A stretch of 64,000 nt of DNA, from assembly GCF_000376445.1 (NCBI RefSeq), contig NZ_AQXI01000004.1:124001-188000 (forward strand), written 5' to 3'. The position numbers were made by a program, and so were the translations under genes. This document shows, one piece after another, positions 10,035-17,503 of the stretch; the first letter of the stretch is position 1; every line of letters begins with the position of its first letter. The notes beneath the pieces are model-generated. The model ran no database searches and had not been told where the DNA came from. It worked only from the letters and a program-made list of their open reading frames with translations. This stretch comes from Haladaptatus paucihalophilus DX253 (GTDB lineage Archaea; Halobacteriota; Halobacteria; Halobacteriales; Haladaptataceae).

Positions 10035-11084
10035 ATGACGAGAACGAACGATATCGATCTCACAAAAAAGCTAACCACTTTCGGGTTTTCGGAAAAGGAG
10101 ATCGACGCGTATCTCGCTTTACTAAGTCATGGAGAAGCCACTGTGAGTACTCTCTCTGAAGATGCGGACGTCTCTCAGCAAGGAGTGTACAACATTACCG
10201 AGCGACTCGAGAATCGGGGCTTGGTTCAGGTGAATAGTCACGCTTCGCCTACGACGATTCGAGCGGTCCCGCCAGCTACGGCAATGGCGAAATTATCTGC
10301 GGAAATCGAGTCTATAACGCCAACATTGGAGAAACGTTTTACTGAATCTCAGCGTCAGGATCCCGAGGTTCAAATGATAAAGTCTCGGAAGACCATTCTC
10401 AAGCGGACAAAAAATGCAATCTCCCAGGCTCAAAACGAGGTTATTCTTGCAATCCCGGAATCTCTCTATCCGGAGGTAGAATCGGAACTCAAAGATGCAA
10501 TTGATCGGGAAGCGTTTGTACTTCTGTTAATTAGTGGAATGAACGCGCTCGATGAGGATGTACGTCAGTTCGAAGGGTCCGCTGACGTCATTCATTACTG
10601 GGAGGAAAGTGTGCCGTTCCTCTATACGGTTGATGATCAGACAGCGCTCATCGGAAAAGCCGATGTCGTTTCAAGCGAACAGACTGACGACGATGCCGTC
10701 GAAGTTTCGCGATCGATGCTCACGGGAACTGTACTTGGTACCTATCTTGGAACCTTCTGGCCGGCTTCCACTGAGGTATTCGTACGAGATCCGTATCCTC
10801 TTCCGCGGACGTTTGACTGGTTTCGGCAGGCGGTTCTCCATGCGGCCCTACACATGAAGGAAGGCACCGATCTCTGGGCAGATATTGAGGTCGAAAATGG
10901 AACTATGATATCTGGACCGATAAGCGACATCCGACAAGGGCTTGTTACCCCTCTGAGCAATGAGTTTTCACTGGAGACTAGCATTGTTGTTGAGACTGAC
11001 GAAGGGGAAGTAAGCGTCGGTGGCCCAACTGCGTTCATCGAGGACTACGAAGCCCAATTCGTGACGTTTCGAGAGAACAGTTGA
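10035..11084 (+). CDS. TrmB-family sugar-responsive transcription regulator
   Basis: A 349-residue TrmB-type regulator. The N-terminal winged helix is at about residues 8-70 (FGFSEKEIDAYLALL, then LSEDADVSQQGVYNITERL). The middle is phospholipase-D-like (EVILAIPESLYPEVESEL), and the C-terminal beta-rich part has the form of the TrmB sugar-binding region. TrmB proteins bind DNA and release or rebind on sugar binding, usually controlling nearby sugar genes. ATG 10035 is preferred to the in-frame upstream start at 10014. It is divergent from GH97 and paralogous to the regulator at 12897-13976, sharing the pattern GEATxxTxSEDADVxQQxVY. The island therefore has one TrmB beside each glycoside enzyme gene. 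Confidence 0.88.
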   Translation: MTRTNDIDLTKKLTTFGFSEKEIDAYLALLSHGEATVSTLSEDADVSQQGVYNITERLENRGLVQVNSHASPTTIRAVPPATAMAKLSAEIESITPTLEKRFTESQRQDPEVQMIKSRKTILKRTKNAISQAQNEVILAIPESLYPEVESELKDAIDREAFVLLLISGMNALDEDVRQFEGSADVIHYWEESVPFLYTVDDQTALIGKADVVSSEQTDDDAVEVSRSMLTGTVLGTYLGTFWPASTEVFVRDPYPLPRTFDWFRQAVLHAALHMKEGTDLWADIEVENGTMISGPISDIRQGLVTPLSNEFSLETSIVVETDEGEVSVGGPTAFIEDYEAQFVTFRENS

Positions 11085-11170
11085 AAGGACACTCAAACCT
11101 GCTATTCGAGAGCTATGTCAAGAGTGGAAATGTCTCGACTCCCCTATTACATCCAATCTCCCCTAAATTT

Positions 11171-11257
11171 GTGACGAGCAAGCCTATCCCCTGATGTGCT
11201 CGAATCGGTCATCAGGGATTACAACGCGATCAGAGCCAAGATTCGAGAGTCGCTGTG
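11171..11257 (+). pseudogene. Fossil of a family B DNA polymerase gene
   Basis: The translation DVLESVIRDYNAIRAKIRES followed by a stop matches DVLEPLIKDRDAIKAEIRET of the polymerase at 733-2832. The bases just before (GTGACGAGCAAGCCTATC) align with the polymerase codons for CDERGY after a one-base deletion. Only about 29 codons remain. It is a relic, not a functional gene. It shows that a polymerase gene copy once lay inside what is now the sugar island. Confidence 0.65.
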
Positions 11258-11302
11258 ACCGAGAACTCCCGAAATTCTACAGGTTGATCCTTTAGTGTGA
11301 CC

Positions 11303-12637
11303 TCAGCCTGATTGACCGACTGACGGCAAAAAGTGACCGTCGTTGAGCTCGGCGACAATCTTTGTTTCTGTACCGTTGAGTTGGACCTTCAGACTGGGAG
11401 CAAGCGTTCCACCAAAGAGTTCTTTTTGCTCTTCTGGTGGAAGATAACCCACCTCGTCGAGGCTGATCGAACCGCGAGACGTATCGTCGAGGCCACGGAA
11501 GTTCTCGAAGCTTTCGACCAAGATGTTGTCTCCTTGGGGCATCGCAAGCCACGAATACGCTTGGAATGGTGCTTCTTCGGGATTTGCAATAACTAATCCA
11601 CTATCGTTGAGCGGTTCGTAGTCACCATACAGGGAATCGCCCACAAATCCGTACAGGGCATCAGGACCGCTCAGACCGGGCGCAAACGTGAACTTATGGC
11701 TGATGGTGAACAGATACCACTTGCCCTCGTTAAACACGAAGTGAGGACGCTCAAGCTGTTGGTTAGTCCCGATTGCTTCCATTACCGGCGGCAATAGTTC
11801 CCACTCGGTCAACTCGTCATTCGTCGCTCGCATGACGCCGATGTTTCCGTTGAAACTTTTCGGGTCGCTTGGATCCTTACTTCCAGTTGGCGTGTTCGCC
11901 TCGAATACGACAAGGTCTTCACCCGTTTCGGGATGCTTGAAATACCACGGGTCACGGAACGCATAGACGATACCTTGCTCCCGAGACTGCTCGAGAGTCT
12001 GGTACATCTCACCGTCGGGCGTACCCATGATGGCGTGCTCTTGGTCGCCAGTTAGTTCGACGCCCTTCGGACCCGTTTCGATCGAAGCACCGATGCCCAC
12101 TGCGGGTCGCTGTCGGAACTCCGGTTCGGGACTGACAGCCGTGTAAAAGTGATAAATCTGCTCTTCGGTCTGATCATACATCGCAGAGCCGGCCCATTGA
12201 TGATGACCGAGTGGAGCATCGAATACCTCACCTCCTTCTTTCCAATTCTTACCGTTCCGCGAGTAAAAGTACCGGATAGTCGCTGCATTGTGGCGGGCAC
12301 CTGGAACGAGGTCGTTGGGTGCTGTGAGTGAGAAGACGATTTGCCACCCATCAATTTTCACAATAGACCCATCACGAGTCCGGAGCGGCCACGTGTCCCA
12401 GATCCAATACTGATCGGAGATTGAGTTTGGATTGTCACTGATCACCGGTGCAGTGGTAGCATCAGTCAGCTCGATTTGCTCTGCTTCTGAGCGTGTCCAT
12501 TGATCGGTACTGCCTGTTTCAACGGCAGCCACTGAGCCACTTATCGATGAGAGACCTAGACTGGCGACACCAAGGCCTGCGGCTGTTTTCATGAACCTTC
12601 GGCGGTTTGTTTTCGGCGAGTCGTTTTCGTTTACCAT
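11303..12637 (-). CDS. GH68 fructosyltransferase (levansucrase/inulosucrase), Tat-secreted
   Basis: A 444-residue extracellular enzyme that splits sucrose and transfers fructose to a growing levan- or inulin-type polymer or to water. The Tat signal is RRRFMKTAAGLGVASLGLS (residues 12-30). The GH68 five-blade propeller motifs are clear: WDTWPLR with nucleophile Asp81, WAGSA (148-152), FRDPWYF with transition-state stabiliser Asp229, and QLERPHF with acid/base Glu296, matching Asp86, Asp247 and Glu342 of Bacillus SacB by family knowledge. Length fits compact archaeal and Gram-negative-type GH68. Product type (inulin or levan) cannot be read from sequence. It sits between two TrmB regulators, and the one at 12897-13976 reads in the same direction upstream. 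Confidence 0.93.
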   Translation of the reverse strand: MVNENDSPKTNRRRFMKTAAGLGVASLGLSSISGSVAAVETGSTDQWTRSEAEQIELTDATTAPVISDNPNSISDQYWIWDTWPLRTRDGSIVKIDGWQIVFSLTAPNDLVPGARHNAATIRYFYSRNGKNWKEGGEVFDAPLGHHQWAGSAMYDQTEEQIYHFYTAVSPEPEFRQRPAVGIGASIETGPKGVELTGDQEHAIMGTPDGEMYQTLEQSREQGIVYAFRDPWYFKHPETGEDLVVFEANTPTGSKDPSDPKSFNGNIGVMRATNDELTEWELLPPVMEAIGTNQQLERPHFVFNEGKWYLFTISHKFTFAPGLSGPDALYGFVGDSLYGDYEPLNDSGLVIANPEEAPFQAYSWLAMPQGDNILVESFENFRGLDDTSRGSISLDEVGYLPPEEQKELFGGTLAPSLKVQLNGTETKIVAELNDGHFLPSVGQSG

Positions 12638-12658
12638 CGCAACAAAATATTTAATCTA

Positions 12659-12671
12659 CTTATTGAATAAG
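12659..12671. promoter_or_regulatory. Palindrome CTTATTGAATAAG before GH68
   Basis: A perfect 13-base palindrome lies 22 to 34 bases upstream of the GH68 start, in an AT-rich stretch (ATTAAATATTTTG follows toward the gene). Its position overlaps where a leaderless promoter's TATA box would be, so it may be both promoter and operator, for example for a TrmB-family repressor. Confidence 0.4.
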
Positions 12672-12896
12672 TTTCTGGCGAGAATTTTGATTATAGAGAT
12701 AACGATGCTTACGAATGTTATCTAACAAATTTACTAACACTGCGACTCAATAATACAATTGATGAATTGTTAATATTATATGCCATTTTGACATGGCTAG
12801 TAAATGAAAAATCTCAGTAAAATGCGATACGTCCGTAGCGCGCCGAGAACTTGAAGCAGCTTGGAGAGTACTTTGTCCCGTGAACAAGTCAACCGA

Positions 12897-13976
12897 TTAA
12901 TCAGGTCGAAGAGTGACCGACGTCGCTTCGTAATCTTCCAAAATCGTATTTTGTCCCCCAACACTTACCTCGCCTGCATCTGTCTCAATGTAGAGACTTG
13001 TTTCCAATGTATGTTCGTTCGTCGGTGGTTCGATGAGTGCCTGACGGATTTGGCTCACTGTCCCGGAGATCGTCTGTCCATCGGTCGTTTCGATATCCGC
13101 CCAGAGGTCCACCCCTGACTTCTGATGCAGTCGTGCATGAAGGACGGCCTGCCAAAACCACTCGAACGTTTTCGGGAACGAATCTGGTTCAGTGACGAAG
13201 ACTTCCTCTCCTGCCAGCCAATAGGCGCTAAAGAACATTCCCCGAACAGAACCTGCTAAGTGTTGTTCCGAGACTGCGACACCGTCGCCGCGATCGTGAG
13301 TTCCAGACAATAATTGAGCATCGCCTATCAAAACTGACTGAGTCGTCCGATGTTTTCTTGACTGGCTATCCGTAGCAAACAGGAATAGGACATTTTCGCT
13401 CCAACAACGAACAACATCCGCGGCACCTCTATACCGATTTCGTGCTTCCTCAAGATTATCCACGTCTTGGACGAGAAGGAATACAAGGAGGTCTCGCTCG
13501 ACCGCATCTTTTAGCTCTGATTCAATCTCTGGGTAAATATGTTCGGGAATTGCAACGATGACTTCTCTTTGGGCTTTCGAGATGGCATCTCGCAGTCGTT
13601 TGATTGCGGTTTTTTGCGACTTTACCATCTTCAGCTCGGGAGTCTGGGGTTCTGTGTCGTTAAACCGCTCTTCGAGAACCGGTGTTATCGAATCTATCCG
13701 ACCTGCGAGAGTTGCCATCGATTCATCTGGTGGTATGGCACGAATTGTCTTCGGTGACGCGTGATCGTTAACACGAACTAATCCACGGTCTTCCAATCGA
13801 TCAGTGATGGAGTATACTGCTTGCTGTGTGACGTCAGCGTCTTCTGAAATGGTACCCGTGGTTGCTTCGCCTCGCTCTAGCAGAGTGAGATAGACATCGA
13901 TCTCTTTATTTGAAAATCCGAACTCACCCAGCTCTTCTCTAAGCATCTCGTCTTTTGACTCACCGTACCCAGACAT
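12897..13976 (-). CDS. TrmB-family sugar-responsive transcription regulator, second copy
   Basis: A 359-residue paralogue of the regulator at 10035. The winged helix is at about residues 10-80 (FGFSNKEIDVYLTLLERGEA, ISEDADVTQQAVYSITDRL), then a phospholipase-D-like middle (REVIVAIPEHIYPEIESEL) and a C-terminal sugar-binding-type region. It lies upstream of the GH68 gene on the same strand with a 259-base gap that holds its own AT-rich promoter region, so co-transcription is not certain. It probably regulates GH68, itself, or both. Confidence 0.88.
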   Translation of the reverse strand: MSGYGESKDEMLREELGEFGFSNKEIDVYLTLLERGEATTGTISEDADVTQQAVYSITDRLEDRGLVRVNDHASPKTIRAIPPDESMATLAGRIDSITPVLEERFNDTEPQTPELKMVKSQKTAIKRLRDAISKAQREVIVAIPEHIYPEIESELKDAVERDLLVFLLVQDVDNLEEARNRYRGAADVVRCWSENVLFLFATDSQSRKHRTTQSVLIGDAQLLSGTHDRGDGVAVSEQHLAGSVRGMFFSAYWLAGEEVFVTEPDSFPKTFEWFWQAVLHARLHQKSGVDLWADIETTDGQTISGTVSQIRQALIEPPTNEHTLETSLYIETDAGEVSVGGQNTILEDYEATSVTLRPD

Positions 13977-14130
13977 TATACTGGTAATTGAGACTCAAAG
14001 ATGATTTGGCTGTTCATTCGTGTGAAGTCGTCTGGAGAGTAAATGACCACATCTCTATCGGCGAATACTCTTGTGAAATCACGTGCCGTTGGTGAACTCC
14101 ATAGAAATCGTCGTTCACAGAAAATCGCTA

Positions 14131-14247
14131 CTGGTGGCAGCACCGAACGATGTTGACAAGAAAAACGTCGACACGATCATGGCCGAGATTGTCGTCCTTG
14201 AAGATCCGATTCTCGATCGCGATAGTGAACTGATTACACTGTCGTAA
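14131..14247 (+). pseudogene. Short gene remnant ending in module B
   Basis: An open segment encodes LVAAPNDVDKKNVDTIMAEI and then VVLEDPILDRDSELITLS before a TAA stop at 14245-14247. It has no start codon in frame. Its end (ELITLS, stop) resembles the end of the minus-strand gene at 14434 (EEITVS, stop), and in both the stop codon lies in a GATTAC-type palindrome. Probably the 3' end of a lost gene. Confidence 0.35.
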
Positions 14248-14449
14248 TCTGCTTGAGCCGCCCAGTGTAATCAGCTAAACTGCTTCTTTCCTTCTCTTCA
14301 GGCCGCGAAGAGAAGAAGGAGCAATTACACCCCACAGTAGCCAACCGTTCATTCCACCATCAGAGGGGGTGCAAGTTGCACCCCCTCCTCATCTCTTGGG
14401 GATCGTCGATTACGGTCGGTGGCTCGATGGTGATTACGACACCGTAATC
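14232..14449. repeat. Hairpin module B, flanked by 18-bp palindromes
   Basis: Ends: GATTACACTGTCGTAATC (14232-14249) and GATTACGACACCGTAATC (14432-14449), which match at 16 of 18 positions when one is inverted. Inside are CTGATTACACTG (14230-14241) inverted as CAGTGTAATCAG (14263-14274), an imperfect CTTCTCTTC/GAAGAGAAG hairpin (about 14291-14315), and a near-perfect hairpin of GAGGGGGTGCAA and TTGCACCCCCTC with one central base (14363-14387). The plan is the same as module A. The stop codon of the minus-strand gene at 14434 is within the right palindrome, so at least part of the module may act as a transcription terminator for that operon. Confidence 0.6.
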
Positions 14450-15333
14450 TCCTCCGTGATGCTCTCGTCTTCGTCGGACGTAATCGGTGCTGCCGACGAG
14501 AGGACATCAAACTCTTCGTCAGCGTTTTCTCTCACCGTGTCTGTGTCTGCCTGATCGTCAGTACCGTCGTTGCTTCTCTGGTTGTTGGTATCCGCGTCTT
14601 CGTCCACAGTGCTGACGTGCTCCGTCTGTTCTGCAAAAAACGACTCCCATTCGTCTTCGTCAGCCACGAGGATATTTTTCTCGTTGCGGTGTTTCAGCGT
14701 GACAAGATTGTTGTCGTCCTCGGGGTCAGACGTCTCGTTCTGGCTCGTTCCTCGTGCCACGAACTCCATGACACGGCGCACCGTGTTTGGGTTGGTGTCG
14801 AGACCGTGTTCGTCGAGGATCTGTTTAACGAGCCATGACGGGAGTCGCATCTTCCCGTGGCCTCGTCGTGCACGCTCGTGGAAGGCCGCCCAGACGAAGG
14901 TTGCACGTTCTTTGTTCTTCGAGAGCTCGTGATTTCCGGTCTTCCGAGCGGCTGTATCCCGTTGAATCTGCAGCTGGTTTCCTGTGCCATCGAGATCGAG
15001 CACGTCGCTCACGTCGACCTCACCGCGTTCGAGATCGTCGATGCGTTGGTCTTGATCGTCCAATCGTTCACCGTGTCGTGCAACGGCTTTGCCGAGTGGA
15101 TAGGGACCAACCCAAAGATTTGCTGCTTTCTTCGCTTCTCCACGCCACTCGACAGAGGCTTGGTTTGTGACCTGCTCCTCAAGTTCGTTGATTCGCTCGT
15201 CTTTCTCGGCGACTTCCTGCTCGAGATCCTGAATGCGGTCGGTGAGTGTCTGAACGTGCTTAGCGAGGTCGCTGATCGAGACATCGTTGTCATCGAGAAC
15301 ACTGGACGCTCCGAACGTGGTGGGGTTACTCAT
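14434..15333 (-). CDS. Coiled-coil protein of an accessory-element operon
   Basis: A 299-residue acidic protein, last gene of a six-gene operon. About residues 20-65 form a coiled coil (LTDRIQDLEQEVAEKDERIN), followed by a conserved-looking centre (about 70-200) with RHGERLDDQDQRIDDLE and a helix-turn-helix-like stretch (LPSWLVKQILDEHGLDTNPN). The tail is poorly ordered and rich in Asp, Glu, Thr and Ser. ATG 15333 overlaps the preceding gene by 8 bases; the longer frame to 15399 would run further into that gene. The function is not recognised; the coiled coil plus possible DNA-binding helix would suit a plasmid maintenance or structural role, but that is speculation. Confidence 0.7.
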   Translation of the reverse strand: MSNPTTFGASSVLDDNDVSISDLAKHVQTLTDRIQDLEQEVAEKDERINELEEQVTNQASVEWRGEAKKAANLWVGPYPLGKAVARHGERLDDQDQRIDDLERGEVDVSDVLDLDGTGNQLQIQRDTAARKTGNHELSKNKERATFVWAAFHERARRGHGKMRLPSWLVKQILDEHGLDTNPNTVRRVMEFVARGTSQNETSDPEDDNNLVTLKHRNEKNILVADEDEWESFFAEQTEHVSTVDEDADTNNQRSNDGTDDQADTDTVRENADEEFDVLSSAAPITSDEDESITEEITVS

Positions 15334-15718
15334 TGGCAGGCACCTCCACTGTGACCGTAGTGTCCTCTGCTGGCGTTGAGAGACGCGGCAGGTGAGCAAT
15401 GGTAGTGAGCATGCCGATACAACGGGTAGTCGTGTCTGTGGCGGTGTGGGTGAACTCGAGAACAGTCATGGCAGAATCGGGCTGACTGGTGCAGTGGAAG
15501 GTGGGATACTGTAGTTCGTCCTGTGCCGTCGTGGTGATCGGTGGTGCCGTCAGAACGAGATACGGTCCACAGCGTGTCGGTGGGTTCGTCGCTTTGACCG
15601 TACAGATCGTCCGTGGCAACTCTGTCGTGGTGATGCGAACGCGGTCACTCGGTGAGAGGTGTGCAACGAGCGAGTTAGCATCGCGAGGATTCAACGGCGT
15701 CGGCGCATACCCACTCAC
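15326..15718 (-). CDS. Hypothetical protein in the accessory operon
   Basis: A 130-residue protein rich in Thr, Pro and Leu, with repeated beta-strand-like stretches (RVRITTTELPRTICTVKATN, YLVLTAPPITTT, TTVTVEVPANE). No signal peptide, metal site or known fold is recognised. Its ATG overlaps the stop of the upstream gene (15715) by four bases and its own 3' end overlaps the coiled-coil gene by eight, so translation is coupled along the operon. The neighbour at 15715-16047 has a similar beta-rich character. Confidence 0.65.
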   Translation of the reverse strand: MSGYAPTPLNPRDANSLVAHLSPSDRVRITTTELPRTICTVKATNPPTRCGPYLVLTAPPITTTAQDELQYPTFHCTSQPDSAMTVLEFTHTATDTTTRCIGMLTTIAHLPRLSTPAEDTTVTVEVPANE

Positions 15719-16047
15719 GCCTGCTCACCTCCATTTGGATTGACAATGCACTCGACCGTCGCATAGGTACGCAACCACGCATACGAGCCGGAGGGGGTGC
15801 GTCCGTAATGATCGAGGTCGGCCTCGGTGTACTCGTACTCGTCGTAGTAGTGGTACTGCAGCCGATACAGATCGTTCGACGGCGTGGCGACGTACAGGAC
15901 GTGCTCACCTGGCTCGGGACCACGACAGGAGAGTGTGGGTTCTGAATGCTCACACTGATAGACGATGCCGGTGAGCGTGCGCTTCTGGGTGTGGATTTGG
16001 ACTGGATCCGTGCACTCCAGCGCGAGAATTGTCTGCTGGTCGGTCAT
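15715..16047 (-). CDS. Hypothetical beta-rich protein in the accessory operon
   Basis: A 110-residue protein beginning MTDQQTILALECTDPVQIHT, with strands such as HVLYVATPSNDLYRLQYHYY and YATVECIVNPNGG. The start at 16047 overlaps the upstream stop in an ATGA arrangement; the longer open frame to 16131 reads back into that gene and is not used. Two or three cysteines are present but no paired zinc motif. Unknown function. Confidence 0.65.
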   Translation of the reverse strand: MTDQQTILALECTDPVQIHTQKRTLTGIVYQCEHSEPTLSCRGPEPGEHVLYVATPSNDLYRLQYHYYDEYEYTEADLDHYGRTPSGSYAWLRTYATVECIVNPNGGEQA

Positions 16048-16424
16048 TGCTCGGCCTCCCGTTTTTGGCGAAGGCGCTGACAGAGCTGGCAGGGTGCGTA
16101 CTGATCGTCTTGTGCCTCTGTGCGCGTGCAATAGGCGAGTGGGTTGTCGGTCTGCAGCGTACAGAGTGAGTGGTTGTCCGCATCGAGTTCGTGATACGCG
16201 AAGGCGTCGCCTACAAATTGATCGACGATAGCGACCGTCTCATCGGCAGGATACGGGTCGGCAGTGATGCGCTGGTCGCGTTCGGCATCGGTGAGGTTGC
16301 TTGTGAACTGGGTGTTACAGTAATGGGAGTCAGTGATCTTCACCGCGTAGGTGCCACAGTCCGGACAGCGTTCGAATGTGCTCTCGATCTCCTCGGGGGT
16401 GATCGAAGTGGACGTGCGGGTCAC
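16044..16424 (-). CDS. Zinc-ribbon-like hypothetical protein in the accessory operon
   Basis: A 126-residue protein with two candidate metal sites: CPDCGTYAVKITDSHYC near residues 20-36 and CTRTEAQDDQYAPCQLC near 98-115. The paired cysteines suggest one or two zinc ribbons, hence nucleic-acid or protein binding. The start at 16424 lies 56 bases after the upstream gene's stop, and its stop overlaps the next ATG by four bases. Confidence 0.65.
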   Translation of the reverse strand: MTRTSTSITPEEIESTFERCPDCGTYAVKITDSHYCNTQFTSNLTDAERDQRITADPYPADETVAIVDQFVGDAFAYHELDADNHSLCTLQTDNPLAYCTRTEAQDDQYAPCQLCQRLRQKREAEQ

Positions 16425-16480
16425 CGTCCATCACTGCCGATGGCTGTTGCTCTCCAGAGAGGGCGTTCGGTGGGGTGCAT

Positions 16481-16972
16481 CTACGCAGGCACCTCAGTTG
16501 TGGTGTGGGTGGTGGCGTCAATGCCGTAGCACCGTTCGAGGATGTGCTGGTAGTGTCTGCGAGTTTCTGTGTGGGCTTCGCCCGGTGGTGTCGAGGGGAG
16601 CTTGGGATTGCCCGTTTTGGTGGTGGCGACCGAGCGATAGGTGTCGGTGTCCTCGGGGATTTGGAAGCCCTCCTCGTCGTAGTCGATCGGGCAGCGGCGT
16701 TCGAAGAATCGCTGGCAGTCCGGCGTGGCGTAGATGCAGTACAGGGAGGGTTCTTTGTTGGTGGTCTTGGTTCGGGTTTCAAAGCCCACGCGGAGTTCGA
16801 CGAGGTACGCACGGGTGATTGGCTCGTCGGTAGTGGGCGTGGGTTGGTCTGGATCCTGGGCGGCGGTGTCGGGTGTGGGTTCGAGGCGTTTGACGGGGTG
16901 GAAGACTTTTTCGCCGAATTGGGCCTCGAGGGAGAGGAGCCCGCCGTTGGGTTTCTCGTCGAAGGACGCCAT
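16481..16972 (-). CDS. Hypothetical protein in the accessory operon
   Basis: A 163-residue protein starting MASFDEKPNGGLLSLEAQFG. A proline- and threonine-rich linker (about 33-50) precedes a globular part (AYLVELRVGFETRTKTTNKE, then YCIYATPDCQRFF). No family is recognised. The start codon shares its A with the TAA stop of a 23-residue frame upstream (TAATG), a strong sign of coupled translation. Confidence 0.65.
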   Translation of the reverse strand: MASFDEKPNGGLLSLEAQFGEKVFHPVKRLEPTPDTAAQDPDQPTPTTDEPITRAYLVELRVGFETRTKTTNKEPSLYCIYATPDCQRFFERRCPIDYDEEGFQIPEDTDTYRSVATTKTGNPKLPSTPPGEAHTETRRHYQHILERCYGIDATTHTTTEVPA

Positions 16973-17043
16973 TAGTCGAGTCCTCCGAAAATGGGTGGTT
17001 GGTAGTCGATGCGTTTTTCTACGGAAAGGGTATTGCTAGTCAT
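16972..17043 (-). CDS. 23-residue peptide, possible first gene of the accessory operon
   Basis: The frame reads MTSNTLSVEKRIDYQPPIF then GGLD and a TAA that overlaps the next ATG as TAATG. The tight coupling and ordinary codons argue for translation, either as a real micropeptide or as a leader that opens the downstream start. Too short for any family assignment. About 180 bases of AT-rich DNA, the probable operon promoter, separate it from the divergent gene at 17224. Confidence 0.45.
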   Translation of the reverse strand: MTSNTLSVEKRIDYQPPIFGGLD

Positions 17044-17223
17044 GCTTCTGTGACCTCAGAAGCGCGGTCGGGTGTGCCACCACCCGGCCAGAGTTTCTGA
17101 CCATCCACGCTTCTATACTCTGTTTGTAGCGCCATCTTAATAAGCGTTACTTAGTAACGGACTACAGAAATACGTTGGAAATTACTAAGTAATTCTGCAC
17201 GAAAGGACTAATGAGGTGACGGA

Positions 17224-17454
17224 ATGAGTACTATAGTAACTGTGGTTAATGAAGAGTTTAGCCCCTCCGAGAATCAGGAGGTTGTTCTGCAAGTCTTCAA
17301 AGACGAACAGCGGGTTAACCCACTTCGAATAAGAGATGTTACAGGTCTAGAAAAACAGCGCGTTAACGATGCACTTGGAAGTCTGGTCGATGCAGGCTGG
17401 ATTCGACGTGTGAATCGAGGTCTTTACGAATTTGTAGAAGACCCTCGGGAATAG
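17224..17454 (+). CDS. Small winged-helix protein
   Basis: A 76-residue winged helix: PLRIRDVTGLEKQRVNDALG is the helix-turn-helix, and SLVDAGWIRRVNRGLYEFVE gives the last helix and wing. It is a paralogue of the 84-residue protein at 41534-41788, sharing the ending AGWIRRxxRGLYEFVxDPRE. It stands between the divergent accessory operon and CRISPR array 1. A regulatory role, perhaps on the operon at 16972, is inferred from position only. Confidence 0.7.
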   Translation: MSTIVTVVNEEFSPSENQEVVLQVFKDEQRVNPLRIRDVTGLEKQRVNDALGSLVDAGWIRRVNRGLYEFVEDPRE

Positions 17455-17503
17455 TTCATATTCAGTTTCTACTTGATGTCGATATCTCGATAACTAAATC
17501 ATA

